This document shows positions 8,727-17,217 of a stretch of 64,000 nt of DNA, piece after piece. Made by a program: the position numbers and the translations under genes. Positions within the stretch are counted from its first letter, which is position 1. Every line of letters begins with the position of its first letter. Under the pieces are notes generated by a model, which saw only the letters and a program-made list of their open reading frames with translations, had not been told where the DNA came from and did no database searches. Location: positions 3,410,001 through 3,474,000 of the forward strand of contig NZ_CP053085.1 of NCBI RefSeq assembly GCF_013004105.1. Direction: 5' to 3'. Source of the stretch: Gemmatimonas groenlandica (GTDB taxonomy: Bacteria; Gemmatimonadota; Gemmatimonadetes; Gemmatimonadales; Gemmatimonadaceae).

Positions 8727-8857
8727 AACTGCAACTGCCGGAACACGGAGATCACGGACTGCACAGACAACAACACCGATAAGATAAAAGGCGCGTCTTG
8801 CTTATCGGTGTTGTTGTCTGTGACGTCAGTGCCATCCGTGTTCCGGCTGTTGCAGTT
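8727..8857 (+). repeat. Long imperfect inverted repeat (57-nt arms)
   Basis: Arms 8727-8783 and 8801-8857 are reverse complements at about 49 of 57 positions. The innermost 22 bp (8762-8783 with 8801-8822) are perfect around a 17-nt loop. It begins 24 nt after the aminotransferase stop and lies before the SDR gene. There is no T-tract, no ORF and no terminal target-site duplication that I can see. The arm sequence differs from the other long hairpins in the window. Confidence 0.85.
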
Positions 8858-8932
8858 TGTTTATTTGCAGTGCGATTTTTGCATTGTGGTTTCTGCCGTT
8901 CCGACGCCCTCCCGCACAACACGAGACGCCCA

Positions 8933-9667
8933 ATGACCGACCCACTTGACTTCAGCGGCAAGCTCATCGTGATCACCGGTGTCGGTCGTGCCGGGCAGGT
9001 GGGCGAAGCCGTCGCGCTCGCCTTTGCGCAGCGCGGCGCGACGTTGGCGTTGCTCGACGTACAACCCGCCGAAGTCGAAGCGCGCGCCGCGTGGCTCATC
9101 GCGCAGGGATTCGCCGCTACGGCGCATGTGGCCAACCTCGCCGATGCCGATGCCGCGAAGGCCGCCGCCGACCAAGTGGTCCAACAAACCCAAGCACAGT
9201 TCGGCGGTCAGGTGCACGCCGTGATCTGTGCGGCGGGCGGGTTTGGCATTACCGGCCCGATCAGTGATGCCGACCCGGCCGCGTGGAGCAAGCAGTTCAT
9301 GATCAATCTCGAAACCGCGTTCGGTGCCACGCGTGCGTTCCTTCCCGCGGTGCGCGCGGCGAAGGGAAGCTTCGTGTACTTCGGCTCGGTCGCCGCGCTT
9401 CCCGGCGGTTCGCCGAAGGGCATGGCCGCCTACGCCGCCGCGAAGAGTGGCGTGCTCACCCTCATGCGGGCCGTGGCCGCCGAGGAGAAGCCGTACGGAG
9501 TGCGGGCGAACGCCGTCGCGCCCACCGCGGTCCGCACCGCCGCGAACCTCGCCGATATGGGCGACAAGACGGAGTATGTCGAGCGCGAGTCAGTCGCCGA
9601 TGTCATCGCCTTTCTGGCCAGTGCGCTGGCACGGAACGTCTCCGGACAGGTCATAACCCTCGCCTAG
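8933..9667 (+). CDS. Short-chain dehydrogenase/reductase
   Basis: This is a 244-residue classical-size SDR. The N-terminal dinucleotide-binding motif is slightly unusual (TGVGRAGQVGEAVA). The catalytic Ser lies in YFGSVAALPGG and the Tyr/Lys pair in YAAAKSG. The C-terminus, ending in SGQVITLA, is typical of FabG-like enzymes. ATG 8933 begins the conserved N-terminus; the frame is open further upstream into the inverted repeat, but those residues are not SDR-like. The substrate is unknown. It is followed 40 bp later by the RepA-like gene with no evident functional link. Confidence 0.88.
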   Translation: MTDPLDFSGKLIVITGVGRAGQVGEAVALAFAQRGATLALLDVQPAEVEARAAWLIAQGFAATAHVANLADADAAKAAADQVVQQTQAQFGGQVHAVICAAGGFGITGPISDADPAAWSKQFMINLETAFGATRAFLPAVRAAKGSFVYFGSVAALPGGSPKGMAAYAAAKSGVLTLMRAVAAEEKPYGVRANAVAPTAVRTAANLADMGDKTEYVERESVADVIAFLASALARNVSGQVITLA

Positions 9668-9707
9668 ACTGGCGCCCGTACCGTCGAGCGGACAGCTTAC
9701 TCCTTCG

Positions 9708-10565
9708 ATGACACTCGCTGCACGCAGGCGCCCGGCCGTGCGCGGGGTGATCCTCGATCGTTCCCTCGAGGAACTCCCGCTCTTTCGCCTGAGCGATTCC
9801 GCCGACGATACACCCGTGTCGTTCTCGACCGAGAACGGTGGGCGGTGGCGTGTCATCCCCGCTCCCGGCGATCGCCTGCCCGGCACGTTCGATCAGGACG
9901 TGTACGTCGAGCTGCTGCACCGCTACAACGAGGCCGGCTCGCCCGCCGACGGAGGCGTCACCTTTACGCTGCACGCGTTTCTGCGCTCGATGGGCCGGCG
10001 CGCCGACGGCCGCACCTACGAGCAGCTGCGCGCCGCGCTGTCGCGCCTCGAACGGACCACCCTCGAATCGGTCGGCGCGTACTGGTCGGCGCAGTCGGGT
10101 CACGAGGACATCAGCTTCACCGTACTGAGCACCGTGTCGGTGCAGCGCCGACGGGTCGCCGATCGCGAGCAGCTGCATCTGTTCGGCAATCTCGCCGCCG
10201 GCGAACCGGGAGATGCCCGCGTCACCCTGTCGGCTACCGTGCGCGCGAATCTGGCGGCCCGCCACACCATCACGCTGTCGGCGGCTCGGTACCACGCCCT
10301 CTCTTCGCCCGTCGCCCGGCGACTGTACCGTATTCTCGAAGTCGCCCGCTCCGACGGTCGCCTCTCTTGGCGCGTGCCTCTGGAACGGCTGGCCGAGCAG
10401 CTCCCGCTCACCCAGCGGTACCCTTCCCACCTCCAGCGCGTCCTACAACCAGCGCATGAAATGCTGTTGAGCGCCGGATTGGTGAGGGATATCGCCGTTC
10501 GGCAGTACGATCGGGTCTGGAGTGTGGACTACGTCCTCGGCTCCCGTCCCCGCGAAGAGGCCTGA
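9708..10565 (+). CDS. Replication initiator protein A (RPA)-like winged-helix protein
   Basis: This 285-residue protein matches the plasmid RepA/RPA family across its length: an N-terminal LPLFRLSDSADD, then PGTFDQDVYVELL, then FTLHAFLRSMGRRADGRTYE with LRAALSRLERTTLES, and late LTLSA-type and SPVARRLYRILEVARS segments. In plasmids such proteins bind origin iterons through paired winged helices. The surroundings here are chromosomal housekeeping genes and I see no iterons or parAB nearby, so it may be a domesticated regulator or a relic of an integrated replicon. Family assignment is by recollected pattern only. Confidence 0.7.
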   Translation: MTLAARRRPAVRGVILDRSLEELPLFRLSDSADDTPVSFSTENGGRWRVIPAPGDRLPGTFDQDVYVELLHRYNEAGSPADGGVTFTLHAFLRSMGRRADGRTYEQLRAALSRLERTTLESVGAYWSAQSGHEDISFTVLSTVSVQRRRVADREQLHLFGNLAAGEPGDARVTLSATVRANLAARHTITLSAARYHALSSPVARRLYRILEVARSDGRLSWRVPLERLAEQLPLTQRYPSHLQRVLQPAHEMLLSAGLVRDIAVRQYDRVWSVDYVLGSRPREEA

Positions 10566-10648
10566 CCGCCGCGTCCCGGAACAGCGGCTGTCGGCAGGCG
10601 TACGTATTCTAGAGAGTTCTTCCCGGTCCCTCCTTTGAGAGCAGCCGC

Positions 10649-12259
10649 ATGACACGCACCCGTAAGGCCGCCCTGGCCAGTCTGATTCTCCTCCCCGTGC
10701 TCGCCGGGGGCTTTGCCCTGCAGGCGCGGTCCACGCGCGGCGGAGCTCAGCTCCTCGACCAGGTGCTGACGTTCGTCGCCCTGCGTTACGTGGACACGCT
10801 CGACGCGCAGCAGCTCTATGAGAAGGCCGCGCGCGGCTTGGTGAAGGAACTCAACGACCCATACACCGAGCTCTTCACGCCCAAACAGCTCGAAGAGTTT
10901 TCGCGGAATACCAATGGTCGCTACGCCGGCATCGGCATGGAGATCTCGAAGGTCGGTGATTACGTGACTGTGAATAAGGTCTTCCCGAACTCTCCCGCCG
11001 AGGGCGGTGGTGTGCAGGAAGGCGACAAGATCATGATCATCGATACGACCAACGCGCGTGGCTTCAATACGCAGCAGGTCCAGAACAAGCTGCTCGGCCC
11101 CATCGGCTCGCCGGTCAACGTGACCTTCGGCCGCATTGGTGTCACGCAGCCCATCAAGATCGGCTTCAAGCGCGCCGAGATTCACGTGCCGGCCGTGCCG
11201 TATGCCATGATGATCGACGATCGCACCGGCTACGTCCCGCTCACGCGCTTCTCCGAGCAGACCACCGAAGACATCGCCAACTCGGTGATGGACCTCAAGA
11301 AGAAGGGCGCCAAGGGCATCGTCATCGACCTGCGCGGCAACCCGGGCGGCATTCTCGACGAGGCCTTCGCCATGTCGAACCTGTTCCTGCCCAAGGGCAA
11401 GGAACTGTTGTCGGTGCGCGGCCGTGGCGATTTCCAGAAGTTCGTCGCCGAGCGTGACCCCCTCGCTCCTGAGGTTCCGCTCGTCGTGCTGGTCGACGGT
11501 GGCTCGGCCTCGGCGTCCGAAATTGTCGCCGGCGCCCTGCAGGACTACGACCGCGCGCTGGTGCTCGGCACCACATCGTTCGGGAAGGGTCTCGTGCAGT
11601 CGGTCTACAATCTCGATGGCGGCTACGCCCTCAAGATCACGACCGGCAAGTGGTATACGCCGTCGGGTCGCTCCATTCAGAAGGAGCGCAAGATGAACGC
11701 GGAAGGTCAGTTCGTCGAAGTGCTCCCCGACTCGATGGAGACCGATTCCGTGCGCAAGGCGCGTCCTATGTACAAGTCGGCCAGCGGCCGCACGCTGTAC
11801 GGCGGCGGTGCCATCACGCCCGACGTGATCGTCGCCCCGGACACGCTGTCCAGCGCCGAGCAGGCGTTCCGTCGCGCGATCGCCCCGAGCTTCCAGAAGT
11901 ACTTCAACCACATCGCGGTCATTGCCGAAGGCCAGAAGGGCAAGGTGAAGCCAGACTTCGCGGTGAACCCGGCGTGGCGCGAGGAGCTGTACCAGAAGCT
12001 CACCGCCGACACCGTCAAGATCGACAAGGCGGTGTGGGATGGCGGCGCGCCGGACATCGACCGCGCCATCGAAGACCGCGTCGCCAAGATCGCCTTCGGC
12101 GACACGCTGGTCCGTCGTCGCAGCCTGAAGGACGACAACCAGCTCCGGGCCGCGATCGACCTACTCAAGAAGGCCGCGGTTCAGAAAGACGTCTTCACGG
12201 CTGCTGGCACGGCGCCGACCGTCACCAAGGCCGGTGTAGCCCGCCGCAGCGGCAACTAA
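10649..12259 (+). CDS. ctpA: S41 carboxy-terminal processing peptidase
   Basis: This is a 536-residue periplasmic protease. An N-terminal hydrophobic stretch (LASLILLPVLAGGFALQ) acts as signal or anchor. A PDZ domain (about 95-175) recognises C-termini of substrates. The S41 catalytic core shows the Ser in GGSASASEIVAGAL and the Lys in SFGKGLVQS. The C-terminal 130 residues extend beyond the minimal Ctp core. Such proteases trim or degrade envelope proteins. Its transcript appears to end at the hairpin at 12321-12357, which overlaps the next gene start. Confidence 0.93.
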   Translation: MTRTRKAALASLILLPVLAGGFALQARSTRGGAQLLDQVLTFVALRYVDTLDAQQLYEKAARGLVKELNDPYTELFTPKQLEEFSRNTNGRYAGIGMEISKVGDYVTVNKVFPNSPAEGGGVQEGDKIMIIDTTNARGFNTQQVQNKLLGPIGSPVNVTFGRIGVTQPIKIGFKRAEIHVPAVPYAMMIDDRTGYVPLTRFSEQTTEDIANSVMDLKKKGAKGIVIDLRGNPGGILDEAFAMSNLFLPKGKELLSVRGRGDFQKFVAERDPLAPEVPLVVLVDGGSASASEIVAGALQDYDRALVLGTTSFGKGLVQSVYNLDGGYALKITTGKWYTPSGRSIQKERKMNAEGQFVEVLPDSMETDSVRKARPMYKSASGRTLYGGGAITPDVIVAPDTLSSAEQAFRRAIAPSFQKYFNHIAVIAEGQKGKVKPDFAVNPAWREELYQKLTADTVKIDKAVWDGGAPDIDRAIEDRVAKIAFGDTLVRRRSLKDDNQLRAAIDLLKKAAVQKDVFTAAGTAPTVTKAGVARRSGN

Positions 12260-12320
12260 TCAGGAACGAACGCCGCTCCTGGCCGGTCCTTCGTAACTGT
12301 ACGTATCTCTACTGAATTGC

Positions 12321-12364
12321 CGCATGGGCTGAACCACTCTACGGTTCAGCCCATGCGTATTTTT
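12321..12364 (+). terminator. Intrinsic-type terminator overlapping the next start codon
   Basis: A perfect 15-bp stem pairs 12321-12335 with 12343-12357 around a 7-nt loop, followed at once by TATTTTT. This is the geometry of a rho-independent terminator for ctpA. The ATG of the downstream lipoprotein gene (12353-12355) lies inside the right arm, so the same hairpin could also hide that start codon. Confidence 0.8.
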
Positions 12365-13432
12365 ACCCCCCTCCCGATCCTCGTTGCGGTCGCCAGCCTT
12401 GCGGCGGCCTGCACCTCGTCGACCCGCTCCAGCGCGACCGCCACCGCAGCGCCGATGGGTGACGTCATCGCCCCCGACAGCGGCGAATCCCACATCTCGA
12501 ACATCCGCCAGCTCACGAACGGCGGCGAGAATGCCGAGGCGTATTTCAGCGCCGACGGCCAGTGGATCACCTTCCAGTCCACGCGCGACGGACGCACCTG
12601 CGATCAGCAGTACGTGATGCGTCGCGACGGCTCCGGACTCACCAAGGTGTCGGTCGGTGGCAAGACCACCTGCGGCTGGTTTCTTCCGGGCAGTCAGCGC
12701 CTATTCTTCGCCTCCACGCATGCCGCCGATAGCACGTGCCCGGTGAAGCCCGATCCGTCGCAGGGCTACGTGTGGGGCATCGATCCGTTCGACATCTACA
12801 CCGTCGGACGCGATGGCAAAGATCTCAAGCGCCTCACCAACTACGGCGTGTATACCGCCGAGGGGGTGCTCTCACCTGACGGGAAGTCCATCGTGTTCAC
12901 GTCGCTCAAGGACGGCGACCTCGACATCTACACGATGAATGTGGACGGCACCAACGTGAAGCGGCTGACCACGACGCCTGGGTATGACGGCGGTCCGTGG
13001 TGGTCGCCCGATGGCAAGAAGATCGTGTACCGCGCCTGGCATTACACCGACGCGGCCGAGCTCAAGGCGTATCAGGATCTGCTCGGCAAGCGCATGATCC
13101 GCCCGAACCGCATGGAACTCTTCGTGATGAACGCCGACGGCTCCGACCAGAAGCAGATCACCAAGCTCGGCGGTGCGAACTTCGGTCCGTCGTGGACGCC
13201 CGACGGCAAGCGCATCATCTTCTCGTCGAATCACCGCAACCCGCGCAGCCGCAACTTCGATCTGTTTCTGGTTAACGTTGATGGTACGGGTCTCGAGCGT
13301 CTCACCACGCACGAAGATTTCGACGGCTTCCCGATGTTCAGCCCCGACGGCAAGTCGCTGATCTGGGCATCGAATCGACACGATGCGAAGCCGGGCGAAA
13401 CGAACCTGTTCCTCGCCGACTGGAAGAATTAA
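12353..13432 (+). CDS. TolB-like WD40/PD40 repeat lipoprotein
   Basis: The 359-residue product has a lipoprotein signal: hydrophobic core ILVAVASLAAAC with Cys at about 20. Several PD40 beta-propeller units follow, for example FSADGQWITFQSTRDG, LSPDGKSIVFTSLKDGD, WSPDGKKIVYRAW and WTPDGKRIIFSSNH. This is the C-terminal part of TolB without its N-terminal domain, so a periplasmic binding or scaffold role is more likely than true TolB function. ATG 12353 gives the best signal peptide but is buried in the preceding terminator hairpin and has no Shine-Dalgarno; an in-frame TTG at 12317 is the only upstream alternative. Confidence 0.88.
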   Translation: MRIFTPLPILVAVASLAAACTSSTRSSATATAAPMGDVIAPDSGESHISNIRQLTNGGENAEAYFSADGQWITFQSTRDGRTCDQQYVMRRDGSGLTKVSVGGKTTCGWFLPGSQRLFFASTHAADSTCPVKPDPSQGYVWGIDPFDIYTVGRDGKDLKRLTNYGVYTAEGVLSPDGKSIVFTSLKDGDLDIYTMNVDGTNVKRLTTTPGYDGGPWWSPDGKKIVYRAWHYTDAAELKAYQDLLGKRMIRPNRMELFVMNADGSDQKQITKLGGANFGPSWTPDGKRIIFSSNHRNPRSRNFDLFLVNVDGTGLERLTTHEDFDGFPMFSPDGKSLIWASNRHDAKPGETNLFLADWKN

Positions 13433-13438
13433 CCGCCC

Positions 13439-14545
13439 ATGGCTCCTGTCCTCATCGTCGTATTCGTTCTGATCGCGACTATCCTGATCGCGTCAGTCAA
13501 GATTATTGGACAGGCAGAAGTGATGGTGGTCGAGCGACTCGGCCGCTTCGATCGCATCGCGCGGTCGGGCCTCAATCTGTTGATCCCGTTCATCGAGCGT
13601 CCGCGCTCGATCGATGTGCGCTTCATCGAGACCGATGTCGGTGGAGTGCGCCGCGTGATCCAGGGTGCGACCACGCGCATCGATTTACGCGAACAGGTAC
13701 TCAACTTCCCGAGTCAGCCGGTGATCACGAAGGACAACGTGACCATCGACATCGACGCCGTGATGTACTATCGCGTAGCCGATCCGCAGAAGGCCACGTA
13801 CTCGATCCAGAATTTACCGTACGCGCTCGAGACGCTCACGCGCACCACATTGCGCAACATCGTCGGTGAGATGGAGCTCGATCAGACGCTCGGCAGCCGT
13901 GACATCATCAACACGCGCATGCGCGAAGTTATCGAAGAGGCGTCGATCGGCTGGGGCGTCGACGTCACGCGTGTCGAACTGCAGAGCATCGAACCGCCGC
14001 GCGACATTCAGCAGAGCATGGAGTTGCAGATGCGCGCCGAGCGTGAGCGTCGGGCGGCCGTCACGAATGCCGAAGCGGGAAAGCGCGCGGCGATTCTCGA
14101 GTCGGAAGGCCAGCGTGAATCGCAGGTACGCAAAGCCGAGGGTGAGCGCGATGCCAGCGTGCTGCGCGCGCAGGGTGTGGCCGAAGCACGCCTCGCCGTC
14201 GCGAACGCCGAGGCGGAGGCAATTGCGCGCATTTCATCGGCGCTACCGGAAGGTCAGGCGGCCATGTACATGCTGGGGCTCAAGTATCTCGAAGCCTTGC
14301 CGCTGCTTACGCAGGGCAAAGGCTCCACGATCTTTCTGCCCGCCGAAGCGAGCGGTGTCATGGGCGCGCTCGGCGGATTGCGTGAACTGCTCAATGCCAC
14401 GACGCGCAACAACGACAGCTCCGGCGACGTCCCGCGCGCGGCGGGCACGCGCAGTGCCGCCTCTACTGGGCTCGGCTTTCCTGACGTGCCGAAGTCGTTG
14501 ACCGACGGCGGCTCGACAGGCGGCACAACGGGCGGCACGACGTGA
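13439..14545 (+). CDS. SPFH-domain membrane protein (stomatin/paraslipin, QmcA-like)
   Basis: The 368-residue protein starts with one membrane helix (VLIVVFVLIATILIASV). An SPFH domain follows (from IIGQAEVMVVERLGRFDR to roughly residue 200), then a long Ala/Glu/Arg-rich coiled coil, and a Gly/Thr-rich tail ending in repeated GGTTGG. Such proteins form large membrane-bound cages or microdomains and often modulate proteases. It begins 6 bp after the TolB-like gene and overlaps the small Cys-pair gene by 4 bp. No NfeD partner is adjacent, which fits the QmcA branch only loosely. Confidence 0.9.
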   Translation: MAPVLIVVFVLIATILIASVKIIGQAEVMVVERLGRFDRIARSGLNLLIPFIERPRSIDVRFIETDVGGVRRVIQGATTRIDLREQVLNFPSQPVITKDNVTIDIDAVMYYRVADPQKATYSIQNLPYALETLTRTTLRNIVGEMELDQTLGSRDIINTRMREVIEEASIGWGVDVTRVELQSIEPPRDIQQSMELQMRAERERRAAVTNAEAGKRAAILESEGQRESQVRKAEGERDASVLRAQGVAEARLAVANAEAEAIARISSALPEGQAAMYMLGLKYLEALPLLTQGKGSTIFLPAEASGVMGALGGLRELLNATTRNNDSSGDVPRAAGTRSAASTGLGFPDVPKSLTDGGSTGGTTGGTT

Positions 14546-14757
14546 TTTCGCAGGAACGCGCGGAACGCATTGCGCGCGCGCACGCGTGTATTGGCTGCAA
14601 GGAGTACACGTACCGCAAGATCACCGTCCGTTCGGCAATGCAGTCGTTACGCGAGGAGTTCGGCGAAGAGTGGCATGCATCGTTGATTTGCGGCGTGTGT
14701 GGAGTGCACCAAGAGCTTGGCATCGACGGCGACGGCGACGTGATCTACGCCGCGTGA
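14542..14757 (+). CDS. Small Cys-pair (zinc-ribbon-like) protein
   Basis: This 71-residue protein starts at a GTG overlapping the SPFH gene stop by 4 bp, which argues for real, coupled translation. Two Cys pairs (CIGC near residue 16 and CGVC near 50) could bind one zinc. The spacing of about 34 residues between pairs is usual for small zinc ribbons. I do not recognise a named family. A second small protein with two CxxC pairs is encoded at 24795-25004, but the two do not look homologous beyond that. Confidence 0.7.
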   Translation: MISQERAERIARAHACIGCKEYTYRKITVRSAMQSLREEFGEEWHASLICGVCGVHQELGIDGDGDVIYAA

Positions 14758-14874
14758 GAGCCGCGATCCTCCACCATTCGTCGAGTACGACCTGATCGCG
14801 TGACGAGACGCTGAGCTGCCCGCGACAATCGCGAGGCTAGGCTTCCCGGCGTTCGCTTCGCACGCGGCTCTGCA

Positions 14875-15432
14875 TCATCGAGCCGCCATCGAAGACCAAA
14901 CCGTTGCTGGCTGTGGCGGAGCGGGCGCGGACTCCGGTAAGTTGCGGTAGGGGTGAGGCTCGCCAGTCTCGCACCCCGTTACCGCGGTCTCAGGGTATCG
15001 CACGAACAGCAGTGTGCGGCTTACAAACAGCACGTGTGCCGTGAAGTGAAGACTATCGCGCGTCACGCGCGCAGTCGCGGATATCGTACGCCCGGCATCC
15101 GGTGGACTGAGCCGTCCCGCCCATCGTTGCTGGCGCGCGTCCCAGACAAAGTTGTGGAACAGGCGGGCACCGCAGCGCGGCGTGGTGCCATCGTGCGGCC
15201 CTCCCTTTGGTATGCCGGCGAGGTACCCGCACCACGGTCCTTGTGCGCCCCCCACGCCGGGAGAGCAGGCGCCGAGGCGTACGACCGCACCCTTCTCTGG
15301 ATCCCACCACAACCCGTCCGGAGCCGGTGGCAAAGCCGCCTGCGCGCCTAGCGTGCCACGCCACGATGTCCCGATGGCCGTAACGACGCACACTCCGGCA
15401 ATGACACGCCATACCTTCGGAAAATTTGGCAT
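14875..15432 (-). CDS. Secreted DUF2147-like protein
   Basis: This 185-residue protein has a signal peptide (VIAGVCVVTAIG, then cleavage near AQA at about 32). The mature part resembles DUF2147: GLWWDPEKGAVVRL, a Cys-bearing WCGYLAGI, LFHNFVWDARQQRWAGRL, and SLHFTAHVLFVSRTLLFVR. Known members are small periplasmic or secreted beta-barrel proteins without a defined activity. Four Cys residues could form disulfides. It is transcribed divergently from the ECF sigma gene; the 15433-15568 gap is their shared upstream region and contains a tight GC-rich hairpin at 15462-15479. Confidence 0.65.
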   Translation of the reverse strand: MPNFPKVWRVIAGVCVVTAIGTSWRGTLGAQAALPPAPDGLWWDPEKGAVVRLGACSPGVGGAQGPWCGYLAGIPKGGPHDGTTPRCGARLFHNFVWDARQQRWAGRLSPPDAGRTISATARVTRDSLHFTAHVLFVSRTLLFVRYPETAVTGCETGEPHPYRNLPESAPAPPQPATVWSSMAAR

Positions 15433-15568
15433 ACAGAAACAGGTGGTAGACTGAAAGGAGAGCGCCGCGAGCGCGGCGCGTTGCGGGGTGTACCGCCGAG
15501 GCCGGCCCGGCGTTAGCGCGACCCCCTAACATTCCTCTACCCTCGGCGGTACATGGTGAGAACGACCC

Positions 15569-16189
15569 ATGTCACCAGCCGACGCCAACGCCCCAGGTTC
15601 CGCCACCCCTGTACCGAGCAGCGGCCCCGCCGATCTCGCGACCCTTGAAGAGCGGGCGTTGTCGGCGCGGGTGGTGCTCGGCGATCGGGACGCGTTTGCC
15701 CTTCTGGTGGGCCCACATCTGGCCCGTGCCCTGTTGCTGGCCCGACGCCTGCTCAAGAATCACAACGATGCCGAAGACCTCGTTCAGGACGCGGCGCTGC
15801 GGGCTCTGGAGCGCTTCGACCAGTTCGACCGGTCCCGGTCGTTCGCTCCCTGGTTCATTCGCCTACTCATGAACCTCGGCTTGCAGCAGCAGGAAAAGAT
15901 CGGCCGCCGATCCCACGAACCATTGGAGCTGCACACGGCCGAAGCAGACACACACCAAGAGCCGGAATCCACCGACTTCTGGCGCGCCTTTCACGAGGCC
16001 GTCGATCAGCTGCCCGCACGCCAGCGCGCCATCATCATGCTGTTCGATGTCGACGGATACTCCGGCGTCGAGATCGCGGACCTGCTCGACATCACACCCG
16101 AAAATGTCCGTTGGCACCTCCACGTAGCACGTCGCACACTCCGGCCTCTATTGCGGGCGTACCACCCCGACCCGAACTTCCACCCGTGA
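15569..16189 (+). CDS. ECF-type RNA polymerase sigma factor
   Basis: The 206-residue protein has sigma region 2 (HLARALLLARRLLKNHNDAEDLVQDAALRALERF) followed, after a linker, by region 4 (LPARQRAIIMLFDVDGYSGVEIADLLDITPENVRWHLHVARRTL). There is no region 3 or region 1.1, as in ECF factors. The first 30 residues are Pro/Ala-rich and disordered. It heads a run of seven same-strand genes that ends in a complete ABC efflux system, so it probably controls that system and itself. No confident autoregulated promoter pair was found. Confidence 0.92.
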   Translation: MSPADANAPGSATPVPSSGPADLATLEERALSARVVLGDRDAFALLVGPHLARALLLARRLLKNHNDAEDLVQDAALRALERFDQFDRSRSFAPWFIRLLMNLGLQQQEKIGRRSHEPLELHTAEADTHQEPESTDFWRAFHEAVDQLPARQRAIIMLFDVDGYSGVEIADLLDITPENVRWHLHVARRTLRPLLRAYHPDPNFHP

Positions 16190-16201
16190 ACGGCTCGCCT
16201 C

Positions 16202-16648
16202 ATGCTCACTGATTCCACGTCGCCTCCGCCGGACGACCCGGTGCGTGAGCCTATCCTTTCTGCGGCGCTCAATGCCGTCGACCGCGAGCACACGGTAAGC
16301 GCCGAGTCGCTGCAGCGCCTCGAACAACGGGTGGCCGCCGTCCTCTCGGTGTCAGCGGCGCGGACGCCTGCCCCAACGCCTGTGCCGCGACCCGATGCGG
16401 AGAACAGCGTAACCAACGGGCTCGTGCTCTGCCTGCAGCGCACGCAGCGCTGGGCTCCCGCGGCCGCTGTCGCGGCAGCGGCGGCGGTGCTGGTCGCGCT
16501 CTCCATGACGCCGCCACGCGCGGCTATGACGTCGGTGTCGCTCGTGGCCTACGCCGGCGGACGGACCGGCGCCGCGCTGCTGGCAGATCAGGCGCTGAGG
16601 CTGAACGTGACCCCCGCGCAAATGCTCGGCAAAGGAGCGGCGCAATGA
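16202..16648 (+). CDS. Single-pass membrane protein, candidate anti-sigma factor
   Basis: The 148-residue protein has an acidic cytoplasmic N-terminal part, a membrane helix at about 80-100 (WAPAAAVAAAAAVLVALSM) and a short periplasmic tail. The position 12 bp after an ECF sigma gene is the reason to call it an anti-sigma factor. It lacks the zinc-binding HxxxCxxC motif of the ZAS class, and I see no strong family signature. Its stop overlaps the next gene start by 4 bp (ATGA). Confidence 0.6.
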   Translation: MLTDSTSPPPDDPVREPILSAALNAVDREHTVSAESLQRLEQRVAAVLSVSAARTPAPTPVPRPDAENSVTNGLVLCLQRTQRWAPAAAVAAAAAVLVALSMTPPRAAMTSVSLVAYAGGRTGAALLADQALRLNVTPAQMLGKGAAQ

Positions 16649-17085
16649 ATACGCCCCCGTCTGCGCGTCCGCCGCGCAGTGCGATGTTGATCTTTGCTGT
16701 GTTACTTGTGTCCGCCGCCGGCGCCGGCGTGGCGCTCGACCGCGTGTATCTCGCGCGCACCGGACAGCTGGGACTCCCCGGAGTGACGGGAGCACCACCG
16801 GTATCTCGTCCTTCAGAGGAACAGCTCACGGAAATCTTCGAGGTGCTGCGCCGTGAGCTTCGTCTCCGTGACGATCAGGTGCCGGCCGTGCGCCGCATTA
16901 TCGATCAGCAGATCGATGATCTCGAGCAACTGCGCCGATCACTACGTCCAGAGCTCGACAGCATATTCGACATCACCCGCGACTCGCTCGACGTGGTGCT
17001 CGATTCTACCCAGCGCGCGCGGCGTGATGCACTGCTCGCCAAAATGGCCCCACTGACCGACTCGGCCGGCCTGCGACGCCGCTGA
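16645..17085 (+). CDS. Membrane-anchored Spy/CpxP-like (heavy-metal sensor type) periplasmic protein
   Basis: The 146-residue protein has one N-terminal helix (MLIFAVLLVSAAGAGVAL) and an otherwise helical, charged periplasmic domain. It includes ELRLRDDQVPAVRRIIDQQ and RPELDSIFDITRDSLDVVL, with the LRxxQxxxxxxI pattern seen in Spy/CpxP/ZraP proteins. Such proteins sense or buffer envelope stress and often sit with ECF sigma factors. It is translationally coupled to the candidate anti-sigma gene. The family call is by helical pattern only. The 132-nt gap after it could hold a second promoter for the exporter genes. Confidence 0.6.
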   Translation: MNTPPSARPPRSAMLIFAVLLVSAAGAGVALDRVYLARTGQLGLPGVTGAPPVSRPSEEQLTEIFEVLRRELRLRDDQVPAVRRIIDQQIDDLEQLRRSLRPELDSIFDITRDSLDVVLDSTQRARRDALLAKMAPLTDSAGLRRR

Positions 17086-17217
17086 CACACGCCACACGCG
17101 CCTAACATCGTCACCCGCCTGCCGGTACAGACTCCTGCGGGGCGGTGTTCCACCGGCCACCTCGTCGCCTTCGCGGAGCCCTGAGCGAGGCGTAACGACC
17201 GGTGGCAGGACGGTCAC

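Noticed and set aside
15526-17108. CTAACAT shared upstream of the sigma gene (15526-15532) and of the permease (17102-17108) as an ECF promoter
   Set aside because: Only a 7-bp word is shared, with no matching second element at a fixed spacing, so it is likely chance.
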